From contig CAIPMU010000002.1 in the NCBI GenBank assembly GCA_903866275.1, positions 1 to 64,000 on the forward strand: a DNA stretch of 64,000 bases. Direction: 5' to 3'. The stretch is from Vampirovibrio chlorellavorus (GTDB taxonomy: Bacteria; Cyanobacteriota; Vampirovibrionia; Vampirovibrionales; Vampirovibrionaceae). Of this stretch, positions 51,095-60,096 are shown piece by piece. The number at the start of each line of letters is the position of its first letter. The first letter of the stretch is position 1. Position numbers and translations under genes: made by a program. Below the pieces are notes generated by a model. It had not been told where the DNA came from and did no database searches. It saw nothing but the letters and a program-made list of their open reading frames with translations.

Positions 51095-52513
51095 TTATGG
51101 GGTCGGTGTGTCATCTAGGGTAGGCGGCAGTTCTGGTTGGCCTGCCACTTCTTCTTGCCTTGCTTCTTCTGTTTGCAAGCATTCTCGGGCTTTGCCCACC
51201 CGTTGGGCGGGCTGGTTGGGGTCGTGCGTCACATAGCGCTTGTCCAGCAGCTCTGCTGGGAGGAAGTCCTGAGGTGTGTCCGGCTGGCTGTGGGTGTAGC
51301 TGTAGCCCACGCCGTGTCCGTAGGTTTTGGCCCCGCTGTAATGGGCGTCTCGCAGGTGGGCAGGCACGGGGTAATTGTGGCCCTTGTGCTGAATATCGCC
51401 CAAGGCCGCGTCAATGGCGGAGATGGCCGCGTTGCTTTTGGCGGCCTGAGCCGTATAAATCGTGGCTTGGGCCAAGGGAATCCGGCCTTCGGGCAAGCCC
51501 AGACGCTCCACTGCTTCGGCGGCGGCCACGGCCAACTGAAACGCTTGCGGATCGGCCAGCCCCACGTCCTCGCTGGCGGTGATCATCAACCGGCGGGCAA
51601 TAAACCGGGGATCTTCCCCGCCCGCAATCATTTTGGCCAGCCAATAAATGGCCGCATCGGCATCGCCCCCGCGCATGCTCTTTTGATACGCTGAAGCGTG
51701 GTCGTAATGTTCATCGCCTGCCCGGTCGTAGTTCAGCCGGTTTTGCTGGGCCAGTTGCTCCAGCAGACTCAACTCAATCAGGCGGGACTCGTTGCCTTCC
51801 TCATCCTTGTAAAACGGCGAGCACTTAAAGGCCGTTTCCAGTAGATTGAGCGCGCTGCGCCCGTCTCCGTTGGCGTAATCGGCAATAAACCCGATGGCTT
51901 CCAGCGAAATGGTTACTTTCTGGCGTGTTTTCCCCAGAAAAACCACGCCCCGCTTGATCATGGTTTTCATCTGCTCGCGGCCCAACATGTTGAGTCGCAC
52001 CACCAGCACCCGTGATTGCAGCGCCGGGATGACCTGAAAGGAGGGGTTTTCCGTGGTGGCCCCCATCAGCAGGATGGTTCCGTTTTCCACATAGGGCAAA
52101 ATGGCGTCCTGCTGGGTTTTGCTGTAGCGATGAATCTCATCGATGAACACGACAGTGGGCGCACCCGAGGTTTTTAGCGTTTCTTCGGCCTCAGACACTG
52201 ACTCGCGGAGTTCTTTAATCCCGGAATTGACCGCGCTCAGCTCAATAAAACGCGCCCCCGAGTTCTGGGCGATGATGCGCGCCAAGGTGGTCTTGCCCAC
52301 GCCCGGCAAGCCCCAGAAAATCAGGGAGATCAGCTGACGGGTTACAATGAGGTTGCGCAGGGGCGTGCCTGGGCCCAGGACCTCTTCCTGTCCCAGAAAG
52401 TCATCCAGTGTTTTGGGCCGCATCAATTCAGGTAAAGGGGTCTGGCGGTTCTGTGCCGCCAGCATGTCTAGTAAATTATGCCCTTGTGCAGGGCTTGAGG
52501 ATGTTTTTTTCAT
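51095..52513 (-). CDS. rarA: Replication-associated recombination protein A
   Basis: AAA+ protein of the RarA/MgsA/WRNIP1 family, acting at stalled replication forks. 472 residues. Walker A is GLPGVGKT at 68-75, Walker B VVFIDEIHRY, sensor 1 GATTENPSF and the Arg finger in ALQSRVLVVRL. The C-terminal tetramerisation domain holds SMRGGDADAAIYWLAKMIAGG and GLPEGRIPLAQATIYTAQAAKSN. The final 50 residues (VTHDPNQPAQRVGKA, then a Gln/Glu/Pro tail) are variable. Start at ATG 52513. The first gene of a short operon with maf. Confidence 0.95.
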   Translation of the reverse strand: MKKTSSSPAQGHNLLDMLAAQNRQTPLPELMRPKTLDDFLGQEEVLGPGTPLRNLIVTRQLISLIFWGLPGVGKTTLARIIAQNSGARFIELSAVNSGIKELRESVSEAEETLKTSGAPTVVFIDEIHRYSKTQQDAILPYVENGTILLMGATTENPSFQVIPALQSRVLVVRLNMLGREQMKTMIKRGVVFLGKTRQKVTISLEAIGFIADYANGDGRSALNLLETAFKCSPFYKDEEGNESRLIELSLLEQLAQQNRLNYDRAGDEHYDHASAYQKSMRGGDADAAIYWLAKMIAGGEDPRFIARRLMITASEDVGLADPQAFQLAVAAAEAVERLGLPEGRIPLAQATIYTAQAAKSNAAISAIDAALGDIQHKGHNYPVPAHLRDAHYSGAKTYGHGVGYSYTHSQPDTPQDFLPAELLDKRYVTHDPNQPAQRVGKARECLQTEEARQEEVAGQPELPPTLDDTPTP

Positions 52514-52602
52514 GATGCTTTTTTCAAGACAATGGGCCTATGGGCATCATTTTAAACGAAAGGGAGGTAAAATAAGAGAAGGCGTCCCTGCCCGATGCGG
52601 GC

Positions 52603-55320
52603 ATGTGGCTGTTTGAGACTTTCATAGAGAGGGACCACGGGTCTTTGTCCATTACGGTTTACCCTTACAAACTGACTCAGCGAGAGTTGGAAGCCCGACT
52701 GGAGCCGGGTCTGTCCGTGTTGCCCGGGCAGTATTTGCGTTTTGAAGCCACTGAGCCCGTGTTTGCCCAGGTGCGAGAAGTGCAAGCCCTGCCCTCCACC
52801 GAGCCGGGATTGCCTGGCGGGTTTCGGTTGACGATCGCCCTTCTGTATGGCACGCCCAGTTTGCAGCCTCAGCAGGTCACCCTGATGACTGCTACGCAGT
52901 GGGCGAATGCGATTCAGCGTTTGCAGGAGCCCATTACCGAGCCCTTGAGGCTGAGTGCGGACTTTAGTGCCGAGTTTTCCAGGTTGGGGCCGCTGACCGT
53001 GATTGGTGGCGATGATTTTGTACAAAAGCTGGATGCCTTGCATCAGGTTATGACGGCCATTCAGGCGCATCGACGGGTGGTTATTCTGGATCCTTTGGGC
53101 ATTTTTAGCCCTGAGGATGGTCTTTCCTGTTGGGTGGCGGGTCGTGATGCCTGTCTTTCGCTGCAGGTCGTCGGTAGTAGACAGTTTCTGGAAGCGTTTG
53201 GGGAGCTGTTTGCTCCCAGTTTGCGCGAGTCCGCTTTGCGAGTGGTCGCGGATCATTTGCCGCCGATGCATGAATTTATGGGGTTTCAGTCCCTGCTGGA
53301 CTGGTATGGCGCCCTGACTGTTCCGTTGAAAAATCTGATCCTGCAAAACTTCCAGCAAGTGGCGCAAACTCGGGTGTTTGCTGATACGCAAGCCCAGTCG
53401 CTGGATTGGCATCGCGCCGTTCAGCAATCGGTGACGGTTTTGAATCTGTCTGGACTAACAGAACCCTGGCGTGGCCTGTTTTATCGGGAGGCCCTGCAGG
53501 CTTTATTACAGCAGGCCGGTGACGCGGTAGTGCCTGTCCTGATTTATCCCGAGCATTACCTGCCGGAGCTGGCCCATTGGGTCGAAAAGGCCGATGAATC
53601 TGAAGTGAAGCTGCTCATGCTGGCTTCGCCTTATGTGAACGATTCGGTCTTGCAGATGGCAAACAACCGCCTTTGGACTGATACCCCCGGTGCCTTTTCC
53701 TTGCAAGGGGCACTAACACTGGGCTTGCCCTTGTCGTGCCTGTCATCTGCTTCCGCAGCGCCCAAGGTTTCTGATGATCAGTCTGTGGCTTCTGTTGTCT
53801 CTGAAGGGCAATGGCCTGATTTGAAGCCTCCGGTTGAATTGGCGCCGGGTAAAGCGCATGCAGTGCAGGATAAGCCTTTCTACTCCTCGTTTAGCGTGCC
53901 CTTGTACGATGTGGATGAATCGTTCGAAGCGGACCACGAGCCTTGGGTGAGTGCCCCTGATGCACCAGCCTTGCCTCTTTCGTTCGAACCGCCGACTGTG
54001 AATGAGGACAGTTCCTTACCCCCCAGGGAGCCTGAAGGGGTTGCGTCCCGGGAGGAGACCTTGCCATTTGTCAGTCCGGTAGATGTGCCAGAGGACGCAC
54101 TAGTAGCCGTTGATAAGGGGGGCTCTAGCAGTTTGGCCGCTCCGTCCGAGGTGGTTGACTTGTCAGCCCCTTCTCCGCAGTCAGCCCCCGAGTTTTTAAG
54201 TACTGCCCAATTGAGCGCCCTCTTGAATACGGGCCCCACGAAGCTTTTTGACCCTTCTGAACCCTTGGATGAAGTGCCTTCAGAGACAGGCATTCTGGAA
54301 ACCCCAGAGCCTCAAGCTACTGAAACGCACCTTTCAACCTTTTCGTCTTCTGTGAATGCGGCAGCACTGGGCGCAGGGGTTACGGCTCCAGCACCCACGG
54401 TTTTGCCGAGCAGCGATGGGGTGAGTTTCCTGCAAGCGGCTTCGGCCACGCCCGCTGGTCCGGTATTTTACCCCACTGCTGCACCATCTGCCGCGACCGA
54501 AGAATTTGATTTTCCGTTGCCCGAGCTGGATGACCGGGAGCGTTCTCGAGCTTCAGTGGTTCTGGAAGCACCGATGATTCCGGAGGCTTCTGCTGTGGCA
54601 GTGCCTGACGCGACCCAGTCGAAATGGCCCGAGCCCGCGATGACGGCGAAAGACGTCCTAACAGTGCCTGCCGCGTCGGACCTGTCGTCCGGCATGGCGT
54701 TTCCTAGCCCGGATGCTTACGAAAAGGAAGAATTTTTCTTTGAACTCAATCCGGTTAGCCCTTTAGCGGATTCGCCATTGGGGTATTCATCGCAACAACC
54801 GGAGGTTCCGCTCTCGGTAAGTTCGCTGGGGCCGAGCACGGTTGCTCAAAGTCTGGCGTCCTTTGCCTCGCTGGATTTGCCTCAGGCCGAACCTTTCCCG
54901 GAGCCCGCTTCCCATTCGGTCTCGACATCCTCAGCCTCGATGCCGTTGGCCGCTGTACCGCTTGCAACGTCATCCACGACAACGGATCTGGATATGCAAG
55001 AGGCGCTGGATGCGATTTTCCCCTATAAATTTGAGGCCAGACCACCCGAGGAAGTGTCTGCACCCGCCGTGAACGCCCCGCCTCCGGTTCCCAGTGAACC
55101 GATGGTGATCATGCCAAAAGCCGTAGAAGCTCCCTCGGTGGATGATTCAGGTTTTCATGCGGGCGATCGCGTGACGCATCCCTCCTATGGCGCTGGCGTC
55201 GTGCAGAAGGTGATTCCCATGGAAGGCAGCGTGGTGCTCAACATCTTGTTTGATGGCGTGGGCAAGCGTTTGTTAGACCCTGCCCTCTGCGAGTTGAGCC
55301 TCGCTGCGCTGGTGAACTAG
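52603..55320 (+). CDS. Degenerate HerA-like domain protein with C-terminal PcrA/UvrD-type tudor domain
   Basis: A 905-residue protein of unknown function. Residues 1-100 are beta-rich (LPGQYLRFEATEPVFAQV). Residues about 115-370 follow the layout of HerA/VirB4-type ATPases: LGPLTVIGGDDFVQKLDALH where the P-loop should be, RRVVILDPLGIF at about 157-168 in the place of Walker B's aspartate-rich strand, and VVPVLIYPEHYLPELAHWVE resembling the second acidic strand. The P-loop glycine/lysine pattern is broken (GGDDFVQK, 135-142), so ATP binding is doubtful. Residues 375-845 are a long Pro/Ser/Ala/Glu-rich disordered stretch. Residues 850-903 (FHAGDRVTHPSYGAGVVQKV, then GKRLLDPALCEL) match the tudor-like domain that ends PcrA/UvrD helicases, which binds RNA polymerase. 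A DNA- or transcription-coupled role is inference. Confidence 0.7.
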   Translation: MWLFETFIERDHGSLSITVYPYKLTQRELEARLEPGLSVLPGQYLRFEATEPVFAQVREVQALPSTEPGLPGGFRLTIALLYGTPSLQPQQVTLMTATQWANAIQRLQEPITEPLRLSADFSAEFSRLGPLTVIGGDDFVQKLDALHQVMTAIQAHRRVVILDPLGIFSPEDGLSCWVAGRDACLSLQVVGSRQFLEAFGELFAPSLRESALRVVADHLPPMHEFMGFQSLLDWYGALTVPLKNLILQNFQQVAQTRVFADTQAQSLDWHRAVQQSVTVLNLSGLTEPWRGLFYREALQALLQQAGDAVVPVLIYPEHYLPELAHWVEKADESEVKLLMLASPYVNDSVLQMANNRLWTDTPGAFSLQGALTLGLPLSCLSSASAAPKVSDDQSVASVVSEGQWPDLKPPVELAPGKAHAVQDKPFYSSFSVPLYDVDESFEADHEPWVSAPDAPALPLSFEPPTVNEDSSLPPREPEGVASREETLPFVSPVDVPEDALVAVDKGGSSSLAAPSEVVDLSAPSPQSAPEFLSTAQLSALLNTGPTKLFDPSEPLDEVPSETGILETPEPQATETHLSTFSSSVNAAALGAGVTAPAPTVLPSSDGVSFLQAASATPAGPVFYPTAAPSAATEEFDFPLPELDDRERSRASVVLEAPMIPEASAVAVPDATQSKWPEPAMTAKDVLTVPAASDLSSGMAFPSPDAYEKEEFFFELNPVSPLADSPLGYSSQQPEVPLSVSSLGPSTVAQSLASFASLDLPQAEPFPEPASHSVSTSSASMPLAAVPLATSSTTTDLDMQEALDAIFPYKFEARPPEEVSAPAVNAPPPVPSEPMVIMPKAVEAPSVDDSGFHAGDRVTHPSYGAGVVQKVIPMEGSVVLNILFDGVGKRLLDPALCELSLAALVN

Positions 55321-55530
55321 GCTGGCGGGTTCCCAGGGCGCAATGCTTCCTGGGTATGGCTTTGTGGCGTCAGCCTGCTGAGCCCGCTGACAGCTTGGGC
55401 TTCTGGGCGCAATTGTGATAAAATCTCTGGCTCAGGGTGGGTTTGGCACAAGTTGCCGAATAACACTGGATGAAGCCCTGTCAAGAATCACCGAATCTTC
55501 ATGAACCGAACAACCAAGAAAGGTCACAGG

Positions 55531-58485
55531 ATGCAGGAGCCGTCCGTACAGGAAGCCAACCCCGTCAACTATAAAGAGACCCTTAACCTCCCCCAGACCG
55601 CTTTCAAGATGAAAGCAGGGGCCGCCACCCGTGAGGTGGAAATTGAAGCCCATTGGGAAGAGCATCAGGTCTACGAAACCATGCTGGCGGCAAGCGACAA
55701 GGCGCATGCTTTTGTGTTGCACGATGGCCCGCCCTACCTGAGCTCTGACAAGATCCACATTGGCACGGCCCTGAACAAGATTTTGAAGGACATTGTGACC
55801 CGTTATAAATCCCAGCAGGGGTTTTACACGCCTTACGTGCCGGGATACGACGGCCACGGGCTGCCCATTGAAAATGCCGTGGTGAAAAACATCAAGGGCG
55901 GGCGTCATGTCATTACCGAAACCGAGCTTCGCAAGCGCTGCCGGGAGTTTGCCCTGGCCAATCTGAAAGGCCAGGAGGTCAACTTCAAGCGTCTGGGCAT
56001 TTGGGGCGACTGGGCGCATCCGTATATCTCAATTGACGCCGAGTTTGAGGCCACTCAGATTCGGGTGTTTGGGGAAATATACGACAAGGGCTTTGTCTAC
56101 AAGGGTCTGAAGCCGGTGTACTGGTGCCCCAGTTGCGAAACGGCCCTAGCCGATGCCGAGGTGGAATACGCCGATCATGTGAGTCACAGCATTTACGTGA
56201 AGTTTCCGATTGTGCAGTTTCCCGGTGCGGGCAAGGGCGAGGAAGCCCTGAACGTTGAAGAAATGGACAAGCGGGTGCCGCTGCTGGACGGTGCGTCTTT
56301 TGTTATCTGGACGACTACCCCCTGGACACTGCCGGCCAACCTGGCCCTGGCCATTCATGCGGCTTTTGTATACGTGGTGATTGAGACCGCTGACCACGGC
56401 AAGCTCATTGTGGCCGAAGATCTGTTGGAAACCTTTGTGAGCACAATCGGGCTGGAGCTGGCTCAGGTGAACGTGCTGGGCAAATTCTGCGGGACGGAAC
56501 TGGCCTTGATTAAGACCCGTCACCCCTTCATCGATCGCGAAAGCCCGGTTTTGCTGGGTGAGCATGTCACGCTGGATGCCGGAACCGGGGTGGTGCATAC
56601 CGCACCCGGCCACGGGATGGAAGATTATCTGGTGGTGCAGGAGTATAACCGCAAGGAGCCTGTGTTCCAGGAAACCCCGATTGAGATTCTCTCTCCGGTG
56701 GATAATGCCGGGAAATTTACCGATGAAGCGCGGGTGCCGGAATTGCTGGGTGTGTTCTACAGCAAGGGCAATGAGATTGTTTTGCAAATTCTGCAAGACC
56801 GCGGCGCGCTGATTCAATCCAGCAAGTTCTCGCACAGCTACCCCCATTGCTGGCGTTGCCAGAACCCGGTCATTTACCGGGCCACCGAGCAGTGGTTCAT
56901 CGACATCAACCAGTTCCGCGCGGATGCGCTGGCCGCCATCGACACAGTCAATTGGCTCCCGGAGCGGGGCCGCAACCGCATCTTTAGCATGGTAGAAGGC
57001 CGGGGCGATTGGTGCCTGAGCCGCCAACGCGTGTGGGGCGTGCCCATCCCGATTTTTTACTATCAGGATACCCGCGAGGTACTGATTACCCCCGAAATTA
57101 TCGCGCATCTCTACGAGCGCTTTAAAGTCCACAGCTCTGATCTCTGGTGGGAAGAAACGCCCGAGCAGCTTTTGGCAGGCCTGCCGGAGGCGCTGAAGCA
57201 GCAGTATGGCATCGGTCAGCGTCTGCTGGAAAAAGAAATGGACATCATGGATGTCTGGTTTGACAGCGGCATCACGCACACTGCCGTGGTCAAAGCCCGT
57301 CAGGATGAACTGGGTGATTTGCCGGTGGCGATGTACCTGGAAGGTTCGGATCAGCATCGTGGCTGGTTCCAGTCTTCCTTGCTCACCAGCGTGATGCTGT
57401 ATGGCAAGGCGCCCTATCAGAATGTGATGACGCACGGCTTTGTGCTGGATGAATCTGGGCGCAAGATGAGCAAATCGCTGGGCAACGTGGTGGATCCGAA
57501 TACGGTCATTCGTGAATACGGCGCGGATGTGTTGCGTCTGTGGGTGGCCAGCGTGGATTACACCAACGATGTACGTATCGGCAAGGGCACCTTGCACCAG
57601 ATGGCGGAAATCTATAAAAAAGTACGCAACACAGTGCGCTTTATTTTGGGCAACCTTTACGATTTCGATCCGGCTCAACATCGCGTGCCCTATGCTCAGC
57701 TGTCTACCCTGGATCGGTATAGCCTGCACCGCTTGCAGCACATTCTGGGTAACATCACCGAGGCCTTTGAGAAGTGGGAGTTCTACCGCTACTGCCATGA
57801 GATTCAGTACCTGTGCATGGCGGATCTCTCAGCCCTTTATTTCGATGTGACCAAGGATATTTTATATTCCGATGCGCCCAATGCGCCGCGCCGTCGGGCC
57901 GTACAAACCGTGCTGTATGAATTCCTGAGCACCATTTTGCCCGTGCTGGTACCCGTGACCCCCCACCTGGCAGAGGACATCTGGTTGAGTCTGCCAGAGG
58001 CGCAACGCATGTGCACCAATGGGCAATCGTCCGTCAGTGCAGCGTTGTTACCCTGGCCGCAACCCAACCCGGAGCATGTCCATCCTGCGCTGGTTCAGTC
58101 CTTTGATACGCTGTTATCAATCAAGGAAACGGTCAATCAGGCGCTGGAAGTCCCGCGTTCTGAAGGGCATATCGGAAAATCCCTGCAGGCCCAGGTTACG
58201 CTGGTGACACAAGATGCGGATAAATTCGCCCTGCTGCAGCAAACCGGTGAAGACGAGCTGGCTACCCTGTTTGTCACCTCCGGCGTGACAGTGGCTCAGC
58301 AAGCTCCCCAGCTCGATGCCAGTCAATGGCACACGCGTCTGGAGAGCAATGGGATTCAGGTGATCGCAACCCCCGCTTCTTTCCCGGAATGCGCCCGCTG
58401 CTGGAAGTATGAGCCTACGGTGGGTCAAACTGCCGGTCATCCCTTGCTGTGTGCCCGGTGTAGCGAAGCGGTGAAGGCACACTAA
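55531..58485 (+). CDS. ileS: Isoleucyl-tRNA synthetase
   Basis: Charges tRNA-Ile and edits valine. From ATG 55531, preceded by AAAGGT at good spacing, 984 residues; an in-frame ATG at 55501 lacks a ribosome site. The first class I motif reads IHIGT (residues 75-79), with Thr in place of the final His of HIGH, after DGPPYLSSDK. The rest is standard: YVPGYDGHGLPIE, editing domain with IWTTTPWTLPANLALA and GTGVVHTAPGHG, KMSKS at 645-649 in ESGRKMSKSLGN, anticodon-binding helices, and the C-terminal zinc cysteines CARC (954-957) and CARC (974-977). Codon use and length suggest a functional, housekeeping gene. The HIGT variant may be lineage-specific. Confidence 0.96.
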   Translation: MQEPSVQEANPVNYKETLNLPQTAFKMKAGAATREVEIEAHWEEHQVYETMLAASDKAHAFVLHDGPPYLSSDKIHIGTALNKILKDIVTRYKSQQGFYTPYVPGYDGHGLPIENAVVKNIKGGRHVITETELRKRCREFALANLKGQEVNFKRLGIWGDWAHPYISIDAEFEATQIRVFGEIYDKGFVYKGLKPVYWCPSCETALADAEVEYADHVSHSIYVKFPIVQFPGAGKGEEALNVEEMDKRVPLLDGASFVIWTTTPWTLPANLALAIHAAFVYVVIETADHGKLIVAEDLLETFVSTIGLELAQVNVLGKFCGTELALIKTRHPFIDRESPVLLGEHVTLDAGTGVVHTAPGHGMEDYLVVQEYNRKEPVFQETPIEILSPVDNAGKFTDEARVPELLGVFYSKGNEIVLQILQDRGALIQSSKFSHSYPHCWRCQNPVIYRATEQWFIDINQFRADALAAIDTVNWLPERGRNRIFSMVEGRGDWCLSRQRVWGVPIPIFYYQDTREVLITPEIIAHLYERFKVHSSDLWWEETPEQLLAGLPEALKQQYGIGQRLLEKEMDIMDVWFDSGITHTAVVKARQDELGDLPVAMYLEGSDQHRGWFQSSLLTSVMLYGKAPYQNVMTHGFVLDESGRKMSKSLGNVVDPNTVIREYGADVLRLWVASVDYTNDVRIGKGTLHQMAEIYKKVRNTVRFILGNLYDFDPAQHRVPYAQLSTLDRYSLHRLQHILGNITEAFEKWEFYRYCHEIQYLCMADLSALYFDVTKDILYSDAPNAPRRRAVQTVLYEFLSTILPVLVPVTPHLAEDIWLSLPEAQRMCTNGQSSVSAALLPWPQPNPEHVHPALVQSFDTLLSIKETVNQALEVPRSEGHIGKSLQAQVTLVTQDADKFALLQQTGEDELATLFVTSGVTVAQQAPQLDASQWHTRLESNGIQVIATPASFPECARCWKYEPTVGQTAGHPLLCARCSEAVKAH

Positions 58486-58938
58486 GAGCCTGGTCTAAGT
58501 GCGATGCTGCATTTTTTAACCATAAAATTTGGACATGACCATTCCCTCATGGAACCATTGAAGCTTTTCGCGTCTACTGAATACTATGGATGAGATAATT
58601 CTTCATGTCACTGGCTGAGCCGACAAGGTCGTAGCAGAAAATCCTGACGGTCATTCACCAGCAGGTCCCGGCGTTACAGGCCATGCCCCGGGAAACATCG
58701 AACCTGCAGGACGAGCGCCTATTCCGGAATTGTCTGGAAAATGGGATACTACTCGGGTCTGGTTGCAGCGGACCAGTGGGCCTTGAGTAACACGATCGGT
58801 TGCCGCAAACGTGATGGTGGAAGCAGTGTGAATGCGATGAGATGCGCTTTTCCGTGATCGACCGATTGAGAGCCCCCATAAACATACGAATTGGTTTGAA
58901 AAAATAGAGAGATGGAAAGTACAGGAGAAGTTCCCCAA
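58486..58938. other. Long gene-free stretch upstream of yceI
   Basis: About 450 nt without a convincing gene. Overlapping short frames on the minus strand lack ribosome sites. Several short complementary segments occur (for example ATCGGT near 58797 and ACCGAT near 58861) and the right end carries the yceI ribosome site AGGAGAAG. A small RNA or long 5' leader is possible but no family was recognised. Confidence 0.45.
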
Positions 58939-59598
58939 ATGTTTAAACTGTTATCGATGAAACCTGCCCCCCGGAAAGCGCCGCAAGGCGCCCTCGCTGT
59001 GCTGTTGTGCGCGGTGGCAATGCTGATGGCACCCGTTGGCTGGGCCAAGCCCCTGCATTTTCATGTTAGCGGCGGTAGTCCCAGCGAAGTTGAATTTACA
59101 TCCGATGCGCCCGTTGAGGTGATCCACGGCAAGACGAGCCAGATCTCGGGAGGCATCAGTCTGGATGACAGCTTCAAGTTTGATGCCAAACACCCGTTCA
59201 ATATTGTGCTTTCTGTGGATTTAGCCAGCATCGATACCGGTATTGATCTGCGTAATGCGCACATGCGCGATAATTTTCTGGAAACTGCCAAATATCCCAA
59301 AGCCGTGTTCAAGGCCACCAGCATTCAGCTGAAGGGTAAACCGGACTTGAGTAAGCCCCAGACCGTCAAGCTGGTTTCCATCGGGGAGTTTACCTTGCAT
59401 GGCGTGACCACAAACAAGACGGTTCCCCTGACGGTAGATTATAAACCTGCAGACGGCGCCAAACCGGCCCGTATTCGGGTGCATGGCAAATTGTCCGTTC
59501 CGCTGGAGCAACATGGCATCAAACGTCCCGAAGCCGTTCTGGTGAAGCTGGCCGAAACCGTGTTTGTGGATATTACCGCGGTCGGTGTAGCGCAGTAA
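58939..59598 (+). CDS. YceI-family secreted protein
   Basis: From ATG 58939, eight bases after AGGAGAAG, 219 residues. A Sec signal peptide runs to about residue 37 (LAVLLCAVAMLMAPVGWA, then KPLHF). The rest is a lipocalin-like beta barrel of the YceI family, which binds polyprenoid or amide lipids in the periplasm. Diagnostic segments are VEVIHGKTSQISGGISLDD, then DLRNAHMRDNFLETAKYPKA and GEFTLHGVTTNKTVPLTVD. The loop GVTTNKT and the D-x-R-x-x-H-M-R-D segment are hallmarks. It seems to be a single-gene unit ending in a strong terminator 44 nt downstream. Confidence 0.92.
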   Translation: MFKLLSMKPAPRKAPQGALAVLLCAVAMLMAPVGWAKPLHFHVSGGSPSEVEFTSDAPVEVIHGKTSQISGGISLDDSFKFDAKHPFNIVLSVDLASIDTGIDLRNAHMRDNFLETAKYPKAVFKATSIQLKGKPDLSKPQTVKLVSIGEFTLHGVTTNKTVPLTVDYKPADGAKPARIRVHGKLSVPLEQHGIKRPEAVLVKLAETVFVDITAVGVAQ

Positions 59599-59642
59599 AT
59601 TCCGGAGCATTGTTCTGAAATCATCTGAAATCTATCAATACA

Positions 59643-59677
59643 AAAACCGGGTCTTTCAAAAAGAAAGACCCGGTTTT
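59643..59677. terminator. Strong bidirectional intrinsic terminator
   Basis: Perfect 15-bp stem AAAACCGGGTCTTTC / GAAAGACCCGGTTTT with a five-A loop, A-rich and T-rich at its feet. It separates the convergent yceI-family gene and secG. Confidence 0.92.
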
Positions 59678-59738
59678 ACTGTTTAAAATTCAATGATCTG
59701 AAATCAAAAGCCTGAATCTATTGGGGTGATGGGCGGGT

Positions 59739-59987
59739 TTACTGGAACCCGAAGTAATGCCCCAAGACAAAGGAGATGACATAAAACGTGCCTGCGGTGT
59801 AGGCCGTAATTTTGTTCAAGGCGGCTTCAGCGCCTTTCTGGCTGGCAAAAATCTGGGCGGCGCTGCCGATCCCGCCAATACCTTCCCCTTTGGGCGAGTG
59901 AATCAGTACCAGGATAATCAACACAAAGGAAGAGATAACCTGTACGATTTGCAAAAAGCCACGAATAAAGGGAATCATGCTTTCCAT
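59739..59987 (-). CDS. secG: Preprotein translocase subunit SecG
   Basis: An 82-residue subunit of the SecYEG channel. The start at ATG 59987 has CAGGAG at ideal spacing; a longer frame to 60023 is rejected. Two membrane helices (FLQIVQVISSFVLIILVLIH and TAYTAGTFYVISFVLGHYFG) flank the conserved cytoplasmic loop SPKGEGIGGIGSAAQIFASQ, in which the G-rich segment and following K-G-A-E are the SecG signature. Normal in length. It diverges from the exported protein gene at 60097. Confidence 0.93.
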   Translation of the reverse strand: MESMIPFIRGFLQIVQVISSFVLIILVLIHSPKGEGIGGIGSAAQIFASQKGAEAALNKITAYTAGTFYVISFVLGHYFGFQ

Positions 59988-60039
59988 GCCGAAAGCTCCT
60001 GAATCAAGATGTAAACGAAACACTATTCAATCATAACCC

Positions 60040-60068
60040 TTGGCGCAAGTGAAGCATTTCTGTACAAT
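60040..60068 (+). promoter_or_regulatory. Sigma-70-type promoter
   Basis: TTGGCG (60040-60045) and TACAAT (60063-60068) separated by exactly 17 bp. The start point would be near 60075, with a leader of about 20 nt holding the AAGGA ribosome site of the gene at 60097. Confidence 0.75.
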
Positions 60069-60096
60069 ACAGGCATCAATAAGGATCTTCTGAGCC

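Noticed and set aside
56146-57798. 550-codon minus-strand frame opposite ileS
   Set aside because: Antisense shadow of the IleRS gene with shadow-like composition.
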